Source: Echinicola soli
GTDB taxonomy: Bacteria; Bacteroidota; Bacteroidia; Cytophagales; Cyclobacteriaceae
Direction: 5' to 3'
NCBI RefSeq assembly: GCF_006575665.1
Contig: NZ_CP041253.1
Location: 935,501 to 999,500, forward strand
Length of the DNA: 64,000 nt
Shown here: positions 26,834 through 35,654 of the stretch, in pieces
Position numbering within the stretch: the first letter of the stretch is position 1
Layout of the letters: each line of letters begins with the position of its first letter
Translations under genes and position numbers: made by a program
The notes under the pieces: generated by a model
Told to the model about the DNA's origin: nothing
What the model saw: the letters and a program-made list of their open reading frames with translations, nothing else
The model's database searches: none

Positions 26834-27811
26834 ATGATTACCTTAAAAAAACCAATGCCATCGATGGCAAAATTCCAATCACTGATTGCGTTGCTCATAT
26901 TGTGCCTGGTACTCAGCCTGCTTTCGGACCGCTTTTTGACCCTGGCCAATGGTTGGAATGTGATGCGGCAAGTGTCTGTCAATATCTGCATCTCAGTGGG
27001 CATGACCCTCGTAATTCTCACGGCGGGCATAGACCTCTCTGTTGGATCCATTTTGGCCCTTTGCGGTGCTGTGACGGCTTCACTGATCAAAAACGGCATT
27101 GCCGTGGAGGGGATGAACTTGCATATTGGCTTTGAACCGCTCGGGGCAGTCATCATTGGTGTGGGGCTTGGGTTTGGTCTGGGCTGGTTTAATGGCTGGA
27201 CGATTACACGCTTTAAGGTGCCGCCTTTCGTGGCGACCTTGGCCATGTTGACCATCGCTCGTGGGCTGACGATGCTGTGGACGGGAGGATTTCCAATCAA
27301 TGGCCTTGGGGCAGACTTTGCCTTCTTAGGTACAGGATGGTTTTTGGGCATTCCCATGCCCGTCTGGATCACGGCGGTGATAGTGGCATTGGCGACCTTG
27401 CTGACCAAAAAGACCAAGTTTGGTCGATATGTGTACGCTATCGGCGGCAATGAGCGGGCAGCAAGACTATCAGGCATCAATATCAGCAGGGTAAAAATGA
27501 CCGTTTATGCTATCGCCGGTGGCTTGGCAGCCGTGGGCGGGATGATCGTCACGTCGCGCTTGGATTCTGCACAACCCAATGCAGGGATCAGTTATGAGCT
27601 GGACGCCATCGCAGCGGTAGTCATCGGAGGGACATCACTTTCGGGAGGCAAAGGTACGATTATGGGCGCCGTCCTAGGCGGCATTATCATCGGAGTCCTG
27701 AACAATGGCCTGGTCCTGCTCAATGTTTCCCCTTTCTGGCAGCAAGTGGTCAAAGGAGCCGTCATCTTGCTGGCAGTGGTGATCGATAAGGCAAACAGTA
27801 AGGAGGATTAA
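26834..27811 (+). CDS. Sugar ABC transporter permease, RbsC-like
   Basis: The 325-residue membrane protein has eight to ten hydrophobic segments. The family signature is GMTLVILTAGIDLSVGSILALCGAV and the EAA-like loop is AIGGNERAARLSGINISRVKMTVYAIAG, followed by ELDAIAAVVIGGTSLSGGKGT. It forms the inner membrane channel for the importer with the ATPase and binding protein encoded upstream. The kinase gene follows 93 bases later. Confidence 0.95.
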   Translation: MITLKKPMPSMAKFQSLIALLILCLVLSLLSDRFLTLANGWNVMRQVSVNICISVGMTLVILTAGIDLSVGSILALCGAVTASLIKNGIAVEGMNLHIGFEPLGAVIIGVGLGFGLGWFNGWTITRFKVPPFVATLAMLTIARGLTMLWTGGFPINGLGADFAFLGTGWFLGIPMPVWITAVIVALATLLTKKTKFGRYVYAIGGNERAARLSGINISRVKMTVYAIAGGLAAVGGMIVTSRLDSAQPNAGISYELDAIAAVVIGGTSLSGGKGTIMGAVLGGIIIGVLNNGLVLLNVSPFWQQVVKGAVILLAVVIDKANSKED

Positions 27812-27904
27812 AGTGAGGTTTGAAGGTTAAAGGTTGGAAAGTCGATAATACCCTTGGCGTTGGGCTTCAAACTAACTTATGAAAATAATAATTGATATAT
27901 ATCC

Positions 27905-29401
27905 ATGAATAATACTAACCAATTTATCCTTTCCATCGACCAAGGAACCAGTGGAACCAAAGCATTGGTATTCGATGAAAACGGTCAACAAGTGGTCAAG
28001 GCAACTGTGCCACTCAAAACCCACTACCTGGACGGAGGTTTGGTGGAACAGGATCCGGAGGCCATTTATCAAAATGTCCTGGAGGCCGTTGGCATCTGCT
28101 TGGCGGATTTCCAGTTTCAAGGTCATTCTTTGGACGCTATTAGCTGTGGAGGCATCTCCAACCAGCGGGAGACCTTCTTGCTTTGGGGCAAAGATGGCAA
28201 GCCGCTTTACAATGCGGTAGTCTGGCAGTGCAAGCGTTCAATTGGGGTCTGTGATCGGCTGAAGGAAGAAGGGCTTGAATCCATGATCATGGAAAAAACC
28301 GGACTGATCATTGACCCGTATTTTTCAGGCACCAAGCTGATTTGGTTATATGAAAATGAACCGGACATTAAAGCCGCCATCGATGTGGGCGAGGCATATT
28401 TCGGCACAGTAGATACGTGGCTACTGTATCGGCTGACCAACGGAAAAGCCTACCTCACTGATTATACCAATGCCTCCAGAACCCTATTCTTTAACCTGGA
28501 CACCTTGGAATGGGATAAGGAACTGTTGGCTAAAATGGGACTTTCTGGACTACATCTACCAACAGTAAGACCGTCTTCGACCAATTTTGGGCAAACCGAT
28601 TTTGAGGGACTGTTGGACCAAGCATTGCCGATATGTTCGATGATCGGCGATTCGCATGCGGCTGCATTTGGGCAAGCGTGTTTTGAACCGGGCACCGCCA
28701 AGGCCACTTTGGGAACCGGCTGCTCTGTGTTGATGAATATTGGTGCAGCACGTAAATCTTCCGGTCACGGCATGGTCAGTACCATCTGCTGGAGCACAGA
28801 AGGTCAGGTCAATTATGCCTTGGAGGGCGTGATCGTTACCTGTGGTGCCACGATCGAATGGCTGAAAAATGAACTGGGGTTGATTCAAGACAGTAGCGAA
28901 ACCGAGGCCATGGCCAAAGCAGTTTCATCCAATCAAGGGGTATATTTGGTGCCGGCATTTAGTGGATTGGGAGCACCTCACTGGGACATGAAGCGAAAGG
29001 CTTCCCTGGTTGGGATGACCTTTGACAGCGGTAAAAACCATATCGTCCGTGCTGCACTGGAATCCATTCCTTACCAGATCAAAGATGTGATCGGTGCGAT
29101 GGAAGAAGACGCTAAGCTCAGATTGGAAGTACTGAATGTAGATGGTGGCATCAGTGCAAACGGTTTTGTCATTGATTTCTTGGCGGACTTGTTGGAAAAG
29201 CCAGTAGCACGTGTGGGAATCGCAGATGTATCTGCTCTCGGGGCAGCTTATTTGGCCGGCTTAAAGGCGGAAATATTCAGGGACTTGGCATATCTCCAAC
29301 AGCTACAGCAAAAGCAATGTACCTCTCCAAATGGGCCATGCGAGGCCATAAACCTTGCTTATGAAGGCTGGAAAAACGCTGTTAGAGGAATTAATAGGTA
29401 G
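27905..29401 (+). CDS. FGGY-family sugar/polyol kinase resembling glycerol kinase
   Basis: The 498-residue kinase has the phosphate motif DQGTSGTKA (12-20) and strong glycerol-kinase features: Arg88-Glu89 in NQRET, Tyr139 in DPYFSGTK, Asp249 in GDSHAAAFGQ (catalytic base), and LEGVIVTCGATIEWL. These are the positions that bind glycerol in GlpK, so the substrate should present a glycerol-like end. It closes the operon after the isomerase, split transketolase and ribose-type importer. The context argues for a ketose kinase over a housekeeping glycerol kinase; no glycerol facilitator or GlpD gene is nearby. A plain glycerol kinase is the main alternative. Confidence 0.85.
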   Translation: MNNTNQFILSIDQGTSGTKALVFDENGQQVVKATVPLKTHYLDGGLVEQDPEAIYQNVLEAVGICLADFQFQGHSLDAISCGGISNQRETFLLWGKDGKPLYNAVVWQCKRSIGVCDRLKEEGLESMIMEKTGLIIDPYFSGTKLIWLYENEPDIKAAIDVGEAYFGTVDTWLLYRLTNGKAYLTDYTNASRTLFFNLDTLEWDKELLAKMGLSGLHLPTVRPSSTNFGQTDFEGLLDQALPICSMIGDSHAAAFGQACFEPGTAKATLGTGCSVLMNIGAARKSSGHGMVSTICWSTEGQVNYALEGVIVTCGATIEWLKNELGLIQDSSETEAMAKAVSSNQGVYLVPAFSGLGAPHWDMKRKASLVGMTFDSGKNHIVRAALESIPYQIKDVIGAMEEDAKLRLEVLNVDGGISANGFVIDFLADLLEKPVARVGIADVSALGAAYLAGLKAEIFRDLAYLQQLQQKQCTSPNGPCEAINLAYEGWKNAVRGINR

Positions 29402-29585
29402 GGGAGTGGTACAGGGCAAACGTATTTGCCAAGGAAAATTATTTTTAAATCCCTCCCCTGAAAGGTGTGCTTAATCCAGCCCAATGAAACGCATTGGGCC
29501 AATAGGTGATGATGAGACTGATCGCGGCCTGTAAGGCCAGCTAAAAATCTTAACGGTTAAACCTGAGTAGATTATGGATACAATA

Positions 29586-29698
29586 TCATTCCGTCCCCGA
29601 TAGTATCGGGGCAGGCTATTGCGACAACCGGAGGGAGGAAGCAATCTTGTATTCTTAAGACGGGATTGCCACGTCGCAGGCTCCTCGCAATGACGTAA
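29586..29698. repeat. Dispersed palindromic element with CGCAATGACG end
   Basis: ATTGCGACAACCGG...GGAAGCAATC and GATTGCCACGTCGC...CTCCTCGCAATG are imperfect inverted copies of each other around a short centre. An inner CCCCGATA-gt-ATCGGGG hairpin starts near 29596. This resembles the widespread GATTGCTTCGTCG...CGCAATGAC repeats seen in intergenic DNA of several phyla. Confidence 0.6.
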
Positions 29699-29792
29699 AT
29701 AAACCCAGGTTAAAGGTATTCCCGTGCATATTGTTTGGCTAGATGGAAGAACTGAGCTGGGCTTTCAGCCTTAATGGCTACAAGCGATTTTT

Positions 29793-29848
29793 CTGATTTT
29801 GAAGCAATTTCGGGTCACAACAGATAGACAAATGCATATGTTTCCCCG
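29793..29848. repeat. Dispersed repeat, copy A
   Basis: The core GAAGCAATTTCGGGTCACAA followed by AGATAG and ATGCATAT matches 50341-50400 closely; the second half also matches 24254-24288. Confidence 0.6.
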
Positions 29849-30006
29849 GAAATTCCAAAAGAGCGCTCCCCTCCATCCCGTAAGTGCAGGATAGTCATTT
29901 GTCGTTAAAGGCTAAGTTTGTACCATGTTCTTTTATTAGCGGGCAACCTGGGGAAGCGACAAACTTCTGCAATAGCCTTAAACCCACAAAAGCAGTACTT
30001 TAACTG

Positions 30007-30933
30007 ATGAAAACAATACAACCTTTACCGCGCCCTTTTAAGGGAATCGTGCCTCCGATGATCACACCATTGGTTGATGATAACCAACTTGACGTTCCTG
30101 GATTGGAGCGATTGATCAATCACATCATCGCAGGAGGCGTTCATGGATTATTCATTTTGGGGACTACGGGAGAGTCTACCAGCCTATCATATGAAATCCG
30201 TCATGAACTGGTAAAGCGTACTTGCGAAATGGTGGACAGACGAGTGCCCGTACTGGTGGGAATCACCGATACCGCCGCCACGGAAAGTCTGCGACTGGCC
30301 GAAACCGCAGCAAATGCAGGTGCTGCCGCTGTAGTGGCCGCTCCCCCCTACTATTTTAGCCTTGGCCAGCCAGAATTGATCGAATACTATGAGTACCTGG
30401 TGGAGAGACTAGCCCTACCATTGTTCTTGTACAATATGCCTTCCCATACTAAAATCGTCATCGAGCCAGCTACCGTAAAAACACTCAGCCAGTATGATAA
30501 TATTGTCGGCCTCAAAGACAGTTCTGCCAATAATGCCTACTTCAACAAGGTGATGACCAAAATGAATGATCGACCAGACTTTTCACTTTTTGTAGGACCG
30601 GAAGAAATCATGGCAGAATCGGTTCTGTTGGGTGCCCACGGCGGGGTAAATGGTGGAGCCAATATGTTTCCAAAGCTGTATGTGAAGCTATTTGAAGCAG
30701 CCGAGTCAGGCGACATGGAAACGGTCAAAAAGCTCCACGGCATCGTCATGCAAATATCGACCAAAATGTATTCCCTTGGCCAGTTTGGCTCCAGCTATTT
30801 AAAGGGCATCAAAGGTGCATTGAGTCTCCTTGGAATCTGTAGTGATTATATGGCATCGCCCCTGCATCGCTTTAGGGAAAAAGAACGTGAGGTCCTCGCT
30901 GCCCAATTAAAGGATATCCAACAGCAGCTTTAG
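30007..30933 (+). CDS. Dihydrodipicolinate synthase / N-acetylneuraminate lyase family aldolase
   Basis: The 308-residue class I aldolase has the TIM-barrel features of the DapA/NanA family: GLFILGTTGESTSLS, Tyr142 in LYNMPSHT, and Schiff-base Lys170 in IVGLKDSSAN. Members cleave or form 2-keto-3-deoxy sugar acids, sialic acid or dihydrodipicolinate. A separate location from lysine genes and the sugar context argue for a catabolic aldolase or dehydratase, not DapA. It is followed 40 bases later by a sodium symporter and then an L-fucose-isomerase-like enzyme, probably in one operon. No sialic acid epimerase or kinase is present, so sialate lyase is not favoured. Confidence 0.88.
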   Translation: MKTIQPLPRPFKGIVPPMITPLVDDNQLDVPGLERLINHIIAGGVHGLFILGTTGESTSLSYEIRHELVKRTCEMVDRRVPVLVGITDTAATESLRLAETAANAGAAAVVAAPPYYFSLGQPELIEYYEYLVERLALPLFLYNMPSHTKIVIEPATVKTLSQYDNIVGLKDSSANNAYFNKVMTKMNDRPDFSLFVGPEEIMAESVLLGAHGGVNGGANMFPKLYVKLFEAAESGDMETVKKLHGIVMQISTKMYSLGQFGSSYLKGIKGALSLLGICSDYMASPLHRFREKEREVLAAQLKDIQQQL

Positions 30934-30973
30934 TCAAAACGCCCAGAAACACGACAACCTAACCCAATAGACC

Positions 30974-32473
30974 ATGCAACTACCCATTATTGACCTGATC
31001 ATTTTTTTGATTTATATGCTGGGCATCCTGCTGTTTGGAGCATCATTCTACTTCAGAAAAGGCAGGACTACGGACGATTATATGGTCGGGGGAAGGCGAT
31101 TACCGTCTTGGGCCATTGGCATGTCGATCTTTGCGACCTTTGTGAGCAGTATCAGTTTTTTGGCCTTGCCGGGAAATGCTTATCTGACCAACTGGAACAG
31201 CTTTGTTTTTAGCCTTTCCATTCCCATCGCAGCGCTGATTGCGGTCAAGTTTTTTGTTCCACTGTACCGCGGGGTGCAGAGTGAGTCTGCGTATTATTAT
31301 TTGGAAACACGATTTGGCCCTTGGGCAAGGACATATGCTTCCATCTGCTACCTACTGACACAGCTGGCCAGGATGGGAACGATCCTCTACTTGCTGGCTT
31401 TACCGATGAATGCATTGCTAGGTTGGGATATTGCCACCATTATCATTGTCACGGGAATCTCAGTCATCATTTATGCAGCCATGGGAGGAATTGAGGCCGT
31501 CATCTGGACCGATGCCATTCAAGGGATCGTGCTAATCCTTGGTGCCTTGACCTGTTTGGGGATCATTCTCTTTTCCATGCCGGAAGGCCCCATGCAAGTC
31601 ATAGAAATTGGTCAAGCACATGATAAATTCAGCCTTGGCAGCTATGGCTTAAGTTTGACAGAGGCTACATTTTGGGTGATTTTGATCTATGGCCTGTTTA
31701 TCAATCTCCAGAATTTTGGCGTGGACCAAAACTACGTGCAGCGTTACATGAGTGCCAAAACCGAAAAGGAAGCCATCAAATCCACTTGGTTTGGGAGCAG
31801 CCTTTATGTGCCGGTATCGCTCCTGTTTTTCTTTATCGGAACTGCCTTGTTTGCCTATTACCAAGTCTTTCCCGACTTATTGCCCGAAGCACTTCACGCC
31901 AAAGATGCAGCGGATAGAATATTCCCCTTCTTCATCGTAGACGGCCTTCCAAAGGGCCTTACGGGCCTACTGATCGCCTCTATCTTTGCTGCCGGAATGA
32001 GTACCATCTCGACCAGCTTAAACAGCTCCGCTACGGTCATTTTAACAGACCACTACAAAAAATACATGAATCGAAATCCTACTGGCAAGGACAATTTCAG
32101 GATACTGACCATAGCAGCAGTGATCATGGGATCACTTAGTATTGTCGTATCCTTGGCCATGACAGAGGTAAAAAGTGCACTGGATGCTTGGTGGGCATTG
32201 AGTTCTGTATTTAGCGGAGGGGTATTGGGCTTGTTTCTCTTGGGCTACTTCTCCAAAAATGTCCAACAAACCGAAGCCGCCATTGGCGTGGTAATCGGTA
32301 TCCTGGTCATTGCCTGGATGAGCCTCACGCCCATCTTCATCACCGAAGGCCCTTGGCTGTCTTTCCGAAACCCCATGCACGCCAACCTGACCATAGTGAT
32401 CGGAACCTTAGTCATCTTTTTAACAGGATTTCTCCTATCAAAAGTGTTTAACAGAAAGAAATTACAACCATAA
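30974..32473 (+). CDS. SSS-family sodium:solute symporter
   Basis: The 499-residue inner membrane protein has about 13 hydrophobic segments and the family hallmarks GGRRLPSWAIGMSIFATFVSSISFLALPG near the N-terminus, IYAAMGGIEAVIWTDAIQGIVLILGAL in the middle, and the Na-site segment GLLIASIFAAGMSTISTSLNSSATV. It resembles the sialic-acid/sugar branch of the family rather than the acetate permease further along. It would import the substrate of the neighbouring aldolase and isomerase by sodium coupling. Confidence 0.93.
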   Translation: MQLPIIDLIIFLIYMLGILLFGASFYFRKGRTTDDYMVGGRRLPSWAIGMSIFATFVSSISFLALPGNAYLTNWNSFVFSLSIPIAALIAVKFFVPLYRGVQSESAYYYLETRFGPWARTYASICYLLTQLARMGTILYLLALPMNALLGWDIATIIIVTGISVIIYAAMGGIEAVIWTDAIQGIVLILGALTCLGIILFSMPEGPMQVIEIGQAHDKFSLGSYGLSLTEATFWVILIYGLFINLQNFGVDQNYVQRYMSAKTEKEAIKSTWFGSSLYVPVSLLFFFIGTALFAYYQVFPDLLPEALHAKDAADRIFPFFIVDGLPKGLTGLLIASIFAAGMSTISTSLNSSATVILTDHYKKYMNRNPTGKDNFRILTIAAVIMGSLSIVVSLAMTEVKSALDAWWALSSVFSGGVLGLFLLGYFSKNVQQTEAAIGVVIGILVIAWMSLTPIFITEGPWLSFRNPMHANLTIVIGTLVIFLTGFLLSKVFNRKKLQP

Positions 32474-32564
32474 AGAAAATCGAGCATGATGCTTAACCTC
32501 CCACAGAGGAAAGATTACAAATCCTGCGAGGTTCCATGCGGCCTTTGAAAGAAAATCATAAAAC

Positions 32565-34280
32565 ATGAAAGCAACCTTATTATCCAGATCCGTCAAACCC
32601 GCTACCGGAAAACCGGTCATTGGCGTGTTTGCACCTTGTGACCCACGCATAGATGCGGCCAGCAGGGAACGTAGCACCAACATCATCAAGCACACCGCAG
32701 AGTCCCTTGCCGGAAAGATCAAACTGCCGGATGGAACTGCCGCGGAGGTCGTCTATTCAGATGTGCTCATCGATGCTGAAGGCCAAGCAGACCAAGTGGC
32801 CAGCCAATTTAAAGAAGCCGGTGTCAGTGTGCTCGTATGTGTGCCGGACACCTGGTCATTCCCGCAGCTGACGACCATTTCGCTTCTTTCCCATTTTCCA
32901 AAGGATATCCCTATCAATTTTACCACTGGTAATAGCGCCACACGGCCTGGAGTGGTCTATACCCATGCCACCTCAGGGGCTATAGCCCAGTACGGAAAAT
33001 TAACACACATCAACGTAGGCAAGTGGCCTGATGAAGGACAAAACCCACAAATGAGCGCTCCTACGCTCAAAGCCCTGGTGGACTGGTGCTATGCTGCCGT
33101 GACCTTCCAAGGCCTCAAAGGAAAGCGTGTGGTGGTCTTTGGGCATGATTCCATGGGCATGGAGACGGCACTTCCCCATGTATTGGAAACCAGAAACCAG
33201 TTTGGCATAGAAGTGACCAGACTGGACATGAAGCTCTTGGCGGATATGCTCAAAAAAGAATCTTATGACAAAGAAGAGCTCAAAAAGCTAAGAACGTGGC
33301 TGGAAGAACACGCTGGCGACCGCATCGAACTTCCTGATGGGGAAAAAGACAGCGAGCTACTTGACCAAAGCCTGGCACTATACCTGATCGTCAGAGACCT
33401 GATGCAGGAAATAGATGCGGTGGGTGGTGGCTTTATGAGCCAGCTGGAATGGGGCTCTGATGATCGTGGCATCCAGCTTCCAGTAGCAGACATTATGGAG
33501 TCCCTTTTCAATAGTACCTTTGACCACAACGGACCAAAAGCCGTGCTGCCCTTTGCGACAGAAGCTGATGTACAGGCCTTGTTGACACAGCTGTTTATGA
33601 CATGGCTGTCAGGCGGTCATCCTCCACTCTTTATGGACTTTAGAAAGGCCTGGGACAAGGAAGACATCACTGAACTGGCTGCACAAAACAGCTACCAGCC
33701 AAACGGCGGCGAGCCTTGGCTCCAGAAAGGCTTTGTGGATGGTGTAAACTCAGGTTCGGCTTCTTTTAATTGGGCGGCCATGCCCGGCACCGAAGAAAAG
33801 GAGATCATGAAAAAAATCACCTTCCCCAAGGCTGTGGATTACTTTTATTACCTGGGCAATTCGGTGCACTTTATTTCACCGGGCAATATCAAAGGGCTTG
33901 CCGCCAGATTGGCCTACAGCTCACTGTCGGGAATGTTCTCAATGATCTGGGACGAAGCAGAAACAGTAGCACTTCCAGATAACTTGGCCAAAAAAATCTG
34001 TGATGGTGCCAACCCAACTTGGCCACATACTTTCGTTGTGCCCAAATACGCTTCCATGACCGAATACAAGCAATATGCTCCAGCCAATCACTTCCACATG
34101 ACCTGGGACTTGGAACCGGCAAGACTGCAATTCTGGATGGACTTCTGTAATGTGCTTTCTGTTGCTCCATGGCAGAAGCGACCGGCATTTATCGAGAAAG
34201 TTGATCGGCCAGTACCGCTATTGTATTTGCTGAATGGTGGTGAAGATGCCACCAAAAAGCTTAAAGCAGGAAAACACTGA
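32565..34280 (+). CDS. L-fucose isomerase-like protein
   Basis: The 571-residue protein aligns by eye with the catalytic half of E. coli FucI. Metal and catalytic positions appear conserved: Glu333 in LPFATEADV (FucI Glu337), Asp358 in LFMDFRKAW (Asp361) and His509 in ANHFHMTW (His528). NSGSA and NPTWPHTFVVP, seen in FucI as NSGSA and NSTWPTTWFAP, support this. It would isomerise an aldose such as L-fucose or D-arabinose to the ketose, but no fuculokinase or fuculose aldolase is nearby, so the substrate is open. It is the last gene before a strong terminator and the second enzyme of this superfamily in the region. Confidence 0.85.
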   Translation: MKATLLSRSVKPATGKPVIGVFAPCDPRIDAASRERSTNIIKHTAESLAGKIKLPDGTAAEVVYSDVLIDAEGQADQVASQFKEAGVSVLVCVPDTWSFPQLTTISLLSHFPKDIPINFTTGNSATRPGVVYTHATSGAIAQYGKLTHINVGKWPDEGQNPQMSAPTLKALVDWCYAAVTFQGLKGKRVVVFGHDSMGMETALPHVLETRNQFGIEVTRLDMKLLADMLKKESYDKEELKKLRTWLEEHAGDRIELPDGEKDSELLDQSLALYLIVRDLMQEIDAVGGGFMSQLEWGSDDRGIQLPVADIMESLFNSTFDHNGPKAVLPFATEADVQALLTQLFMTWLSGGHPPLFMDFRKAWDKEDITELAAQNSYQPNGGEPWLQKGFVDGVNSGSASFNWAAMPGTEEKEIMKKITFPKAVDYFYYLGNSVHFISPGNIKGLAARLAYSSLSGMFSMIWDEAETVALPDNLAKKICDGANPTWPHTFVVPKYASMTEYKQYAPANHFHMTWDLEPARLQFWMDFCNVLSVAPWQKRPAFIEKVDRPVPLLYLLNGGEDATKKLKAGKH

Positions 34281-34307
34281 TGGCTTTATAAGAAACGTTA
34301 CCATTTC

Positions 34308-34339
34308 GGCCTTGGAGACAATTCCAAGGCCATTTTTTT
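34308..34339 (+). terminator. Rho-independent terminator after the fucI-like gene
   Basis: GGCCTTGGA (34308-34316) and TCCAAGGCC (34323-34331) form a perfect 9-bp stem, followed by seven T residues. Confidence 0.9.
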
Positions 34340-34358
34340 ATTGTTTTGGATCTAAATA

Positions 34359-34847
34359 CTCCTATATTTTTTGCCACAAAGGCTCGAAGGCACAAAGAGG
34401 ATTGATAGGGATTTGCCGTGTACTTGGCCCTTATTTTCCCAAAAAACTTGGGGCTTGGGGACTTGGTGGCTCCTATGTTTTTTGCCACAAAGGCTCGAAG
34501 ACACAAAGGGGATTGATAGGGATTTGCCGTGTACTTGACCCTTATTTTCCCAAAAAACTTGGGGCTTGGGGACTTGGTGGCTCCTATGTTTTTTACCACA
34601 AAGGATCGAAGACACAAAGAGGATTGATAGGGATTTGCCGTGTACTTGGCCCTTATTTTCCCTAAAGACTTGAGGGCTTGGGGACTTGGTGGCTCCTATA
34701 TTTTTCGCCACAAAGGCTCGAAGGCACAAAGGGGATTGATAGGGATTTGCCCTGTACTTGGCCCTTATTTCCCAAAAGACTTGAGGGCTTGGGGACTTGG
34801 TGGCTCCTATATTTTTCGCCACAACGGCTCGAAGGCACAAAAGGGCG
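34359..34847. repeat. Tandem repeat array, 111-bp unit, five copies (last truncated)
   Basis: Units can be dated from the GCCACAAAGGCTCGAAG word (or its variants) at 34373, 34484, 34595, 34707 and 34818, giving spacings of 111, 111, 112 and 111. Each unit contains GGATTTGCC(G/C)TGTACTTG and GGGGACTTGGTGGCTCCTAT. Copies differ by a few substitutions. The unit is a multiple of three and carries no stop in several frames of both strands, so long ORFs appear that are unlikely to be genes. Confidence 0.92.
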
Positions 34848-34861
34848 CCCGTGGAGGCAAA

Positions 34862-35085
34862 ACTTGATTCTAGCAAGCTTTAATGGCTAGTGGTATTGGC
34901 CAGGACACCCAACTCACTATTATCGCAGACGGAAGTGTCAGCAGGGATGCTCCGCTAGGAGCATTAGCTTGGTAACAGAAAGGGGAAATTGGATCCTAAC
35001 AGTGCCGTAGGTACTGACCACGGGGAAGGAAAGCATATATGGTTATCAACTCTTTCAGGAACATGGAGGACAAATTCACACCTAT
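34862..35085 (+). repeat. Dispersed repeat between the tandem arrays
   Basis: About 220 bases align, in opposite orientation, with 53060-53312. Shared words include AAGTGTCAGCAGG, CTAGGAGCATTAG / TTAGGAGCATTAG, TTGGTAACAGAAA and AGTGCCGTAGGTACTG, in the same order. It includes small palindromes such as ATGCTCC-gcta-GGAGCAT. No ORF of interest is found inside. Confidence 0.75.
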
Positions 35086-35202
35086 TAAGTCCTTTGTTCC
35101 ATGTAATTAATATCAATCATAATCCTAAGAATAATGTGGTACGTGGTGTTGAGTTAAAAACTCAATGTTCGTGGTTCCGCAGCACAGCTGTCGGAACAAC
35201 AG

Positions 35203-35487
35203 GGGATTGATGGGGATTTGCCGTGTACTTGACCCTTATTTTCCTAAAAGACTTGAGGGATTGGGGACTTGGTGGCTCCTATATTTTTTGCCACAAAGGC
35301 TCGAAGGCACAAAGGGGATTGATGGGGATTTGCCGTGTACTTGGCCCTTATTTTCCCAAAAAACTTGGGGCTTGGGGACTTGGTGCCTCCTATATTTTTT
35401 GCCACAAAGGCTCGAAGGCACAAAGGGGATTGATAGGGATTTGCCGTGTACTTGGCCCTTATTTTCCCTAAAGACTTGAGGGCTTAG
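35203..35487. repeat. Tandem repeat array, 111-bp unit, second block of about two and a half copies
   Basis: The GCCACAAAGG word recurs at 35290 and 35401 (spacing 111) and a partial unit starts at 35203. The sequence is the same family and orientation as 34359-34847. A hairpin GTTCCG-cAGC-aca-GCTgt-CGGAAC lies just before the block at about 35175-35198. Confidence 0.9.
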
Positions 35488-35654
35488 CGGCCCCTTTGTT
35501 TCAAAAAGCCGTTTGAATATACTGATCCATACAGTCGAAGGGCTTTGAAGTTTGAGCATTAATAAAATTTAACACACGATTTTTGTAATTCTTCGGCCTT
35601 GGCATCTTGATTTTCATCATGATTCGTTATTCTTGTAAGCCCGAAAAGTTCATT

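Larger units (their letters stand above)
29402..30006. other. Repeat-rich gap between the two sugar modules
   Basis: No gene is supported. It contains GGCAAA-cgta-TTTGCC near 29417, the hairpin GCCCAATG-aaacg-CATTGGGC (29479-29499), the larger palindromic element described separately, and a dispersed repeat copy near 29793-29848. A promoter for the aldolase-symporter-isomerase genes may lie here, but no clear element was seen. Confidence 0.5.

Noticed and set aside
27905..29401. Housekeeping glycerol kinase annotation for the FGGY kinase
   Set aside because: The residues fit glycerol, but no glycerol genes are near and the gene is the last of a sugar importer/isomerase/transketolase operon, so a specific glpK name is not supported.
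34359..35487. CRISPR-like array
   Set aside because: The repeated unit is contiguous with no unique spacers, is far longer than CRISPR repeats, and no cas genes are in the window.
34234..35559. Several long ORFs with a 37-residue repeat on both strands
   Set aside because: They arise because the 111-bp tandem unit is a multiple of three and lacks stops. The same DNA is open in several frames of both strands and the predicted peptides look random, with no signal or start context.
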